A stretch of DNA of 41,001 bases from contig NZ_JAMYFE010000031.1 in assembly GCF_024129865.1 (NCBI RefSeq), positions 1 to 41,001 on the forward strand, in the 5' to 3' direction. The position numbers were made by a program, and so were the translations under genes. Numbering within the stretch: the stretch's first letter is position 1; each line of letters opens with the position of its first letter. The notes under the pieces are model-generated. The model made no database searches. It was not told the DNA's origin and saw nothing but the letters and a program-made list of their open reading frames with translations. Shown here one piece after another: positions 28,424 to 35,748 of the stretch. Source of the stretch: Stieleria tagensis. GTDB lineage: Bacteria > Planctomycetota > Planctomycetia > Pirellulales > Pirellulaceae.

Positions 28424-30574
28424 CTATTCACCCCAACTCCCAACAGAGTGGTACAAGTGGCTTGCAATCGATTCGCTGCCCAATCCCAAAGACACGCTTG
28501 CACGTTGACCACTGCGCAGCTGAGCACTCTGGTGCGGGCCGAGCGGCACGATGCCTTGAAAATGGGGTGCCAACAACTCGAACTCGGTTTGGTTCGCCGT
28601 CCCCCGCGGTCGATCGGCATTGAGAGCGACCGGTTTGACCGCCAATGGGCCGCCATTGTTGGTCAGCAACGCCGGATGAATCGTTTGAGTGGTCGCGCGA
28701 GGAATGATGCTTTTTAACGTCGAACTCTGTGTCGGAATCCCTGCGGCGCGGTAGCGAATCGGTTGTTGTAAATGATCTCGAAATCGATCGTATTCGGTTT
28801 GTGAAATCATCAGTCGCAATTCCTTTTGGGACTCTTGACCGATCACCAAGATCTCATCGCCCTGCTGGACATAGGTCCCCAGTCGGTGAAGCAACCCGCG
28901 GCAAACGATCACCCCCGGTCCACTGGCTCGAATGGTTAGCGCGTCGACCTGCAGTTGCATCTCGCCAAGTTGTTTTTCCAGCGCCGCTGATTTGGATGAT
29001 TCTCCTTGCGCACCGGCCCGCTTGCCCTGGCGTAACAGTTGACGTTGGCGGACCTGAGACTGCGCAATTTGAAATTCCAGGTCTGCCGTCTTATTCGCCA
29101 ATTCTCGGTTGCGCAATTGAATCAATACATCACCTGGCGACACCTGTTGTCCGGGCACGACATCGATCCGCTCAACCATTCCGGCCACTTTGGCACGAAT
29201 GATTTCGTGCGGTGCATACTCCACGACAGCCGGCGTGCTGCCCCACCGGGGCCAGGGGCACCCGAACATCACGGCGCTGATCATCACCGCCGACGCAACC
29301 GAAATCAGTGCGAACCGAAGGCGTGCCAGATTTGTTGCGCTGCGGAGGCGTTTCAGGCCCTGCCAGAGAGGCACTCCGATCCAACAAGCCGCCGCTGCGA
29401 TTGCCAGCACCGTTCCCAACCCATGGAACAATTTAGCCGCTGCAGCGACCAGCCCGACACAGACGACTGCTTTCCAAATCAGCGCCAGCACACCATAGAT
29501 CGCGACGACCAAACGATAGCGGTTGCTCCAATTCGGATAGCAGATTGCATCGCCCAAGAAGCAACGCCGCAGACTGTTTGACAAGAATTGTTGACTATCC
29601 ACGTACAGGTTTGGCATCCGTGCCCAATCGGTCATCACAAAGTAGCCGTCAAATTTCATCAACGGATTGGCATTGAACACCAGTGTCGCCAAACCGACCG
29701 ACAACATCACACCGACACAGGCGTGTTGCACGAGCGGCGATTGGCTGAACATCCAGATCAACATCGCCAGAGCGGCGACCAACATTTCGATGTAGATTCC
29801 GGCAACGGCGACATGAATCCGTTGCCAGCGTGAGCGCAGCCGCCAAACAGAACTCACATCCACATAAGCCAAGGGGGCAAACAGAATGAACAGCACCCCC
29901 ATCTCGCCAACGTTGACGCCGTATCGTTTACAGACCAGTGCGTGCGCAAATTCATGAACCACTTTCAATCCGATCGTGACACACGCCAAAAAGAGCATGC
30001 TGGACGGTGAAAACAGTGACTCTGACGATCGATTCAGAGCGTTCCAGTTAGCCAGCACCAGCCAGCCACAGACGAACATCAACAGGCACACCAGCGCGCT
30101 CGCCCACGGACTAAACAGCCAACCGATCCAAGGTTGAATCCGGCTGACCAAACGATCCGGATGTAAAATCGGCACTTGAATCGCGATCGGATTGGCACGC
30201 TGTCGCAGTTGTTGGCCACGATACTGCTTTGCCGATTGGTGCAACCGTGATGCCGACTGCGACGAATCCGTGTGAGCCAGTTCGCTGGAAACCAACCAAC
30301 GACACAGATCACCAGCGTCCGACTCGCTGAGTGGCTGATCGGGAAACTGTTCACAGAGGGTCGCGTAGGCTTCGGCAATGTTTCGGTCATCGCACAACAG
30401 ACACGCCAACGCGTATTCCATTTTGCCGAGCCGATAGTACGCACCACTAACGGGATCTTCGATGATCACATGCGGCCGCCGAGCGTCGTCGCTGGTCGTC
30501 ACCGCCAGATCACGGCGGAACCGCAAGCGAGCCGTGCTCAGGTCACACGCAAAATGTTCTCGAGAACCCGTCAT
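28424..30574 (-). CDS. PqqD-like/M50 zinc metalloprotease/HlyD adaptor fusion protein
   Basis: A 716-residue inner-membrane protein. The N-terminal region (about 30-105, with MEYALACLLCDD and LCRWLVSSELAH) looks like a PqqD-type winged helix. Then follows an M50 site-2-protease-like membrane domain: HEFAH at 207-211 and NANPLMKFDGYF (303-312) supply the zinc ligands, so the site looks intact. Further membrane helices lie near 255-275, 285-300, 355-400 and 420-437. The last 260 residues are a HlyD-type adaptor: lipoyl-like halves (AKVAGMVERIDVVPGQQVSPGDVLI; ASGPGVIVCRG) around a short coiled coil. It is the last gene of the export cluster, 4 bp after its neighbour. It probably acts at the inner membrane to handle or cleave an exported substrate; the substrate is not shown. 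Confidence 0.85.
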   Translation of the reverse strand: MTGSREHFACDLSTARLRFRRDLAVTTSDDARRPHVIIEDPVSGAYYRLGKMEYALACLLCDDRNIAEAYATLCEQFPDQPLSESDAGDLCRWLVSSELAHTDSSQSASRLHQSAKQYRGQQLRQRANPIAIQVPILHPDRLVSRIQPWIGWLFSPWASALVCLLMFVCGWLVLANWNALNRSSESLFSPSSMLFLACVTIGLKVVHEFAHALVCKRYGVNVGEMGVLFILFAPLAYVDVSSVWRLRSRWQRIHVAVAGIYIEMLVAALAMLIWMFSQSPLVQHACVGVMLSVGLATLVFNANPLMKFDGYFVMTDWARMPNLYVDSQQFLSNSLRRCFLGDAICYPNWSNRYRLVVAIYGVLALIWKAVVCVGLVAAAAKLFHGLGTVLAIAAAACWIGVPLWQGLKRLRSATNLARLRFALISVASAVMISAVMFGCPWPRWGSTPAVVEYAPHEIIRAKVAGMVERIDVVPGQQVSPGDVLIQLRNRELANKTADLEFQIAQSQVRQRQLLRQGKRAGAQGESSKSAALEKQLGEMQLQVDALTIRASGPGVIVCRGLLHRLGTYVQQGDEILVIGQESQKELRLMISQTEYDRFRDHLQQPIRYRAAGIPTQSSTLKSIIPRATTQTIHPALLTNNGGPLAVKPVALNADRPRGTANQTEFELLAPHFQGIVPLGPHQSAQLRSGQRASVSLGLGSESIASHLYHSVGSWGE

Positions 30575-30578
30575 CGCG

Positions 30579-32468
30579 CTACCACCACAACGCTGTCACA
30601 ACAGCATCCCAAGCCCGGTGTAACACAATCCATCCTAAACGCCGCGTTCCACAATCAATTTTGACACTGCCCTTCATTCCAGGGCGTAACAGACCGGTGT
30701 CATTTTCTAATTCACAATCCGCGACAAAAACGTTCTCGTTGTCACGGATTTCGCTGCGTGGACTGATCTGTCGGACACGACTGACCCAGCTCAGATGCGG
30801 GTAAGCATTCAATCGCAGTGTCACCGACTGGCCCAAATCAATCAACGCAACCTGCTCCTCTGTCACAGCGGCTTCGACCAACATCCGATCCAACGGCGCA
30901 ACTTCGAACAACGTCTGGCCTGTCGTCAACGGAGCGCCGCGGACGCGTTTTAGATCGCCGGTGACGACCATTCCAGCGACCGGACTACGAAGCTCGAGTT
31001 CGCCCAAACGGTGATCCAACAGATTCAATTCCGATTGCAAACGATCGGATTCAAGCTGTGCAATCCGTTGATCGGCATACGCCCCGGATGCTTGGGCGGC
31101 GTTGCGCTTTTTCACAGATTGCTCGAAATCGGCTTGCAGTGCATCCCGTTTCCAAGTCAGTTCTCGTCCATCCAGTTTTGCCAACACATCGCCCTGCTGA
31201 ACGATGTCGCCAGGTTCCACCGTACACTCCTGCAGGATCGCGTCAAACGGCGCGGAAACAAACCGCCGCTGGCTCGGTTCGATCCGTACATCGCAGGATT
31301 CACGATGCGGCACCGGCATCAACAATGCCAATACCAACGTTGCCAGGGCGGCCAGTGACACAAGTCCAGCATTGGATCGGATTCGCTTAATCGCCCGTCC
31401 GATCACGGTGGCATTGCGGCTACGAAGTGACGCCGACAACAACTCACCCAGCGACGGCTGGGCGGCGCTGAAGAACCGCTGCGTCGATTCGACCGCTACG
31501 CCGGGTTCGATCACCGCAATCAGGCCGCCACAAACCGATCGGCATTGGTCGCGTAGGGGCACCACCACAATCGTTGCCGAAAGCTGACGCGCCAGTTGGG
31601 TTGCCGCTTGCGTGCCCGCAGACGACTCGTCGTCTTCCGTCGCGACGACAATCTGGTCGAACATCAACGATTCATCGATGGCGTTTTCATAGTCTCGTGT
31701 CAATGCGGCAGTGACATCAATCCGAGTTGCATCGGACAGTGAAACCAACCGACAGGGTGACGCTTCGGAAGCACGCAAACCGATCGCTGCGCGTCTCAGG
31801 TCCAAATAGTCAGCCAATTCGCTGACAATCACTTGGCTAACCGCGCGCGCGCCACTGGCAACAAGGGATTGTTGCAACAATTCGACGATCGCAGCCGCAT
31901 CGCTGGCGAGATCCGTTTGTCGTTTCAGATCGCGACGGATTCGCCAGATCGAAAACTGGGCGACCAGAACCAGCACATCCGCGATCGCATCGACGGATGG
32001 TTCAGTGCCACTGACAATCAATCCGATCGCATTGTGATCGGTGGTACTGGTTTCAACCGGAAACGCCAGCAACATGCGACGTGGCATCAGTTGTTGACGC
32101 CTCTCGAGACGGCCCGATCCGGCACTTCGTTGACACAGCATTGTCAATTGATGGGTCAACGGGCTTTCAGTCGTGACAGTATCAGCCGTTGTCGCCTGCG
32201 GTGGCAATCGCGAACGCAGCGATGTCAGTTCGGCTTCGACGACGGATCGGCCGCTTTCAAAACAGACGACTACATCCGCACTGAGAATGCGATCCAATTG
32301 TGAAAGAAGAATTCGATGGGCATCTTCAATCGTCTGCGCTGGATCAAACGCAGACACCAACGAATCCAAATCCTGCAAGCCATTTCCGGGGGCGCAGTTG
32401 CCAGTCACAATCGTCTGTGCCAAAGACGTTGTATCAGCCGGATTTGCAGGGGAGATCTGTGTCGCCAC
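30579..32468 (-). CDS. GAF-domain/HlyD adaptor fusion protein
   Basis: A 629-residue membrane protein from a GTG start 6 bp after the upstream HlyD stop. Residues ~45-175 and ~190-330 each look like GAF folds (LSQLDRILSADVVVCFESG; VSQVIVSELADYLDLRRAAIGL), placing a sensor part in the cytoplasm. One membrane helix follows (about 368-385, VSLAALATLVLALLM). The periplasmic part is HlyD-like: FVSAPFDAILQECTVEPGDIV, a coiled coil (about 435-485), then VAGMVVTGDL and a beta-barrel region ending with NDTGLLRPGMKGSVKIDCG. GAF ligands cannot be identified. The arrangement suggests an adaptor that senses a cytoplasmic signal. It belongs to the same operon as the M50 fusion (4-bp gap). Confidence 0.85.
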   Translation of the reverse strand: MATQISPANPADTTSLAQTIVTGNCAPGNGLQDLDSLVSAFDPAQTIEDAHRILLSQLDRILSADVVVCFESGRSVVEAELTSLRSRLPPQATTADTVTTESPLTHQLTMLCQRSAGSGRLERRQQLMPRRMLLAFPVETSTTDHNAIGLIVSGTEPSVDAIADVLVLVAQFSIWRIRRDLKRQTDLASDAAAIVELLQQSLVASGARAVSQVIVSELADYLDLRRAAIGLRASEASPCRLVSLSDATRIDVTAALTRDYENAIDESLMFDQIVVATEDDESSAGTQAATQLARQLSATIVVVPLRDQCRSVCGGLIAVIEPGVAVESTQRFFSAAQPSLGELLSASLRSRNATVIGRAIKRIRSNAGLVSLAALATLVLALLMPVPHRESCDVRIEPSQRRFVSAPFDAILQECTVEPGDIVQQGDVLAKLDGRELTWKRDALQADFEQSVKKRNAAQASGAYADQRIAQLESDRLQSELNLLDHRLGELELRSPVAGMVVTGDLKRVRGAPLTTGQTLFEVAPLDRMLVEAAVTEEQVALIDLGQSVTLRLNAYPHLSWVSRVRQISPRSEIRDNENVFVADCELENDTGLLRPGMKGSVKIDCGTRRLGWIVLHRAWDAVVTALWW

Positions 32469-32474
32469 GTCAAA

Positions 32475-33308
32475 CTAGTCCTGAATCTGGATCGTGCACC
32501 GAGCTCCACTGCGGTACCGGCCCTCAGTATTCTCAATCCGGATTTTGACCAGTACTGTGCCGCTTTCCGCATCGGTGACCGGTGCGACATAAGACACGAT
32601 TCCCTTGACCGACTGGCCCGATTCGATCATCGACACGTGAATCGATTGCCCCTGGCGCAGTGTGGCGGCGTGCGGACCGATCATGGCAAAGGTCGCCAAC
32701 AAGGTGTCGATTTGAACAAGCGTCACGATCTCTGGCGAAATCGGCGCGACATACTCGCCGGGTTGTTTGTGCAATTCCGTCACGACCCCATCGATCGGCG
32801 AATGGATCACCCGTCGACCGATTTGAGTGGCCAGCCGTTCGTATTCCAATCGGCGTGTTTCGAGTTCTTCGGTGTTGGCCTGGAAATTGGCTTGGGCAAC
32901 TTTCAATTCCTTTGCCGCGCGATCGATTTCTGACTGCCGCGCATGTCCCGACAATCTCAACGATTGAAGTTTCTCCACCCGCTGGGTCGTTAGCTCCAGT
33001 TCTGCTCGCGCTGCATCGAGTCTACCGGCGGCCGTCATTTGCTGTTTCGCGATCTGCAACTGGGCCTGATGAACCTGGCTGTTGAGCCGCATGATTGGCT
33101 GCCCCTGCGTCACCACCTGGCCTTGTTGCACCAGGAGTTCAGCAATCGTACCGGACTCATCGGAAGCGACTTCGATCGTCCGCAGCGGCTCGGTATAGCC
33201 TTCTAATTCGGTGGCCAACGTGGAATGACAGCACAGGAGACCGCATAAAAGCGAGCCTAGCTGCCATCCAAAACGTGACTTCGACAGTGAGTGATTTCGA
33301 GCAGACAT
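32475..33308 (-). CDS. HlyD/RND-type periplasmic adaptor protein
   Basis: A 277-residue exported adaptor. A hydrophobic N-terminal segment (LGSLLCGLLCCHSTLA) acts as a signal peptide or lipoprotein-like anchor. Next are the first lipoyl half (ASDESGTIAELLVQQGQVVTQGQ), a coiled-coil hairpin (about 80-155, rich in heptads), the second lipoyl half (HSPIDGVVTELHKQPGEYV) and a beta-barrel domain. It bridges an inner-membrane component to a TolC-type channel. It is shorter than full RND adaptors because the membrane-proximal domain is minimal. It is followed closely by the GAF-HlyD gene; upstream a 322-bp gap with repeats separates it from tolC. Confidence 0.88.
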   Translation of the reverse strand: MSARNHSLSKSRFGWQLGSLLCGLLCCHSTLATELEGYTEPLRTIEVASDESGTIAELLVQQGQVVTQGQPIMRLNSQVHQAQLQIAKQQMTAAGRLDAARAELELTTQRVEKLQSLRLSGHARQSEIDRAAKELKVAQANFQANTEELETRRLEYERLATQIGRRVIHSPIDGVVTELHKQPGEYVAPISPEIVTLVQIDTLLATFAMIGPHAATLRQGQSIHVSMIESGQSVKGIVSYVAPVTDAESGTVLVKIRIENTEGRYRSGARCTIQIQD

Positions 33309-33630
33309 TGCGTTTTAGAAAAGCACGGAACGGAAGACCTGTTGGCAAACCTAGGTTGCAATTAGGCCTTTCGCCATCGTGTTCTGAAGTTGCGCATCTG
33401 CGTCAGGCATTGGGTTTTTGTTACCCGACACGTCAGTTTTGAAGTTGCGCTAAACTGCCTTGCCAATTCAAATCGTTCGGCATATTGTCACTTCGATCCG
33501 TTCACTCTCACTTGGAAAAGTGAAATAGAAATGCGTTATTTGAAGCCTGGCGTGGTGGTCTGAATCCCGGCGGATCCAGCTACGGAAAAGCACACGACAA
33601 TGACTTGTTGCGCTGCGGCGCCGTGTCGGG
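33309..33630. repeat. Intergenic region with dispersed-repeat copies
   Basis: This 322-bp gap between the tolC stop and the HlyD start holds no gene. The part 33380-33436 matches 26857-26910 (shared GTT-TGAAGT, GCGT-AGGCATT, ACCCGAC-CGTCAG). The part 33420-33512 matches the first 85 bp of the window. A 26-bp arm at 33560-33585 matches arm 2 of the 12.5-kb inverted repeat at 21 of 26 positions. The repeats may end or insulate transcription between tolC and the adaptor genes. Confidence 0.6.
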
Positions 33631-35430
33631 CTAGTACGGAACTGCCGGTTGGATCTGTAATAACGATCCGGTGGCGCGTTTTAAACGCGTGGTGCTGAGG
33701 GCATAGTCGATTTGCGATTGAGCAAATTTGACCTCTTCGACGAGCAACCGATCCTGGGAATTCAATAGATCGTCCAGCAATAGGTTGGACGAATCCCCTT
33801 CACCTGGCAGTTCACGCCAACGCCTGGAGATCAATTCCATGTAGTCTTCGGCCGATACCATGGCGATGTAGCGAGCGTTCATTTCGCGATAACTGGTTTC
33901 GACCTCACGCACAGCCGCAGCGACCTCGGCGTGCAACTGCTGGATCGTTTGACTCATTTGATCCGCCAGTTGGCGCAATTCCGCCTGCCGTCGCTGGACG
34001 TTGGCCTTTGCCGCTCGTCGATACAGTGGCACCTCAAACAGCAACCCTGCCGAGTAACTTGGCTCGCCGACACTGAATTGATCCACCCAGGATTGACTGA
34101 TGTCGTTTTGCCCGCGCAAGCCGCTGACATAGGTCTCCAGCACCAAGTCCAACATCGGTAACATCTCATTGCGGGCGATGCGCATGCGAACCCGTGCGGC
34201 ATCCAACTGCCGAGCCACTTGGTTTATCTCACTGCGCTGTTGCAGTGCGGTGACGACGGCATCTTCAAGCGAGACCGGGAAATAGGCCAGACTTGGTGGC
34301 CGGGCAGGGATGATCTCCAATGATTGATCCTGTGTCAGTTCAGGCGAACTCACCAGCACCCGCAACTGATCTTCCGCATTGCGAATCGCAGTGACCGCCC
34401 GCGCCAGTTCTGACTTTCGTGTAGCCACCGCCGCCTCGGCCCGTTTGACTTGGCTGGTCAATGCATCCAAGTCTTGGCGATTTTCCAACCAGTCATGGAT
34501 TGCGGTGGCCAGTTCCAGATGACGGATTCGCAACAGCAGCGAAGTCCGCTGGAAGTACAAATTCCACATCGCTTCATTGACCGCCAACAAATGGTCTTGG
34601 ACCACTGTGGTCGTGTTCTCGATTGCGATTTGGGTGTCGATCTTGGCAAGCACGATCAGGCTGCAATTGATCGCTTTGCCAGCACCGTTTAACAGCGGTT
34701 GATCAAAGCTGAGCGTCAATCGGGAATTTCCCTGATTGGCCGGCGTAAAGAACTGCGAATTGCTGTCGCGCAGTCCGATCTGTTGGCCGATTTCGAATTG
34801 CGCACCGGTTTCGGTTCTGCGCCGTAGTCCGCCAGACATTGAAAAATTTTCTTCACGCAATCGATCTCGATTCACACCGGCTTCCAGCGAACTGCCAGTG
34901 GGAACACTCGTGCGAACGAATCGCGATTCGACGAATGCCGTCGGGTCAAATTCAGCAGCCGCACGAGTGATACTGGTGTTCGCAATCGTGACGTTTTCGT
35001 TGAGTGCAGCGATCCGCGGACTGTGACGCAATGCCGACAGAATCAACATGTCACTCTGCACCACCATCGAATACGGCGATAGCTGAAACGATTTCGTCGC
35101 GGTCGCTTCCCACCAGGGGTGATAATCATCGGCCAATGCGGGTGCGGTATCAGATGCGTGCAGATACTTGTGTACCGTTCCCACATCGATCTGGGCTGTC
35201 GCCTGACCGCCAGCGATCGTAGATTCCATCGCCTTTGCCTGCGCAGAGCCCTCTTTCTCTTGGGGGGATTCCAGCGCATCCGCTGGACTCTCCAGTGGTG
35301 AAGCGGCAAGCCATGCTGGTTTGATCGAATCTTTGCTCTCGACTTTCTGGTCCGTTTGGGCATGCAGCAACCCAGCCGCAAACCAGTTTGCCGCCACCGT
35401 CAAGCTCAATAGACTCAAACGTATAGTCAT
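33631..35430 (-). CDS. TolC-family outer-membrane efflux/secretion channel protein
   Basis: A 599-residue outer-membrane protein from ATG 35430, with signal peptide MTIRLSLLSLTVAANWFAAGLLHA. A variable acidic segment (about 25-115) precedes the TolC-like repeat units: helical stretches such as LLAVNEAMWNLYFQRTSLLL and QTIQQLHAEVAAAVREVETSY, beta strands such as TGAQFEIGQQIGLRD and SRLTLSFDQPLLNGAG, and the second-repeat strand GLLFEVPLYRRAAKANVQRR. It should form a trimeric channel through the outer membrane for the adaptors encoded downstream. The frame is open to 35697, but the extra codons lack family similarity and precede the signal peptide, so they are not included. Confidence 0.9.
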   Translation of the reverse strand: MTIRLSLLSLTVAANWFAAGLLHAQTDQKVESKDSIKPAWLAASPLESPADALESPQEKEGSAQAKAMESTIAGGQATAQIDVGTVHKYLHASDTAPALADDYHPWWEATATKSFQLSPYSMVVQSDMLILSALRHSPRIAALNENVTIANTSITRAAAEFDPTAFVESRFVRTSVPTGSSLEAGVNRDRLREENFSMSGGLRRRTETGAQFEIGQQIGLRDSNSQFFTPANQGNSRLTLSFDQPLLNGAGKAINCSLIVLAKIDTQIAIENTTTVVQDHLLAVNEAMWNLYFQRTSLLLRIRHLELATAIHDWLENRQDLDALTSQVKRAEAAVATRKSELARAVTAIRNAEDQLRVLVSSPELTQDQSLEIIPARPPSLAYFPVSLEDAVVTALQQRSEINQVARQLDAARVRMRIARNEMLPMLDLVLETYVSGLRGQNDISQSWVDQFSVGEPSYSAGLLFEVPLYRRAAKANVQRRQAELRQLADQMSQTIQQLHAEVAAAVREVETSYREMNARYIAMVSAEDYMELISRRWRELPGEGDSSNLLLDDLLNSQDRLLVEEVKFAQSQIDYALSTTRLKRATGSLLQIQPAVPY

Positions 35431-35748
35431 TACTTGATCCCATCGGCGATCCACAGGTCTTCCGGTCGCCGCACACCGTGCCAACCGAGTTGCTTTCTTT
35501 GTTAGGGGCCGGACAGGTCGGATAACCCGAACACCTTCACCGTGTTTACAAATCGGCGTGAACCCCAATGGCTTCGCCGTTACTTCTCTCGGCACATCAA
35601 CGGTGCCCCGCCAAGCGAGCAGTTTCTGACCTAGGGTTACGTGCACGGGTACAGCATGATGGACGCCTACGGTCCTGGAGGGGGCCCCAGCACACATCCG
35701 TTACGTCAACCTTCGCACTCTACTCACGTCGACCTTTGAGTTCTCCGC
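35431..35748. promoter_or_regulatory. Divergent promoter region between the TolC gene and the giant protein gene
   Basis: These 318 bp must contain the promoters and leaders of both genes. No clear -10/-35 pair stands out. Two foldable segments are visible on the plus strand: GGCAC/GTGCC around 35600-35615, and 35641-35693, which opens with GTGC and closes with GCAC around a GC-rich CTGG/CCAG inner stem. The second resembles a structured RNA leader but matches no family with certainty. No gene is supported here. Confidence 0.4.

Noticed and set aside
28282-28656. A 124-codon minus-strand frame between the HD-GYP and M50 genes
   Set aside because: It mostly overlaps the 3' end of the M50-HlyD gene in another frame, and no ribosome-binding site or motif supports it.
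35431-35697. N-terminal extension of the TolC protein by 89 codons
   Set aside because: It has no family similarity and would place the clear signal peptide (MTIRLSLLSLTVAANW) in the interior. This stretch is better read as the divergent regulatory region.
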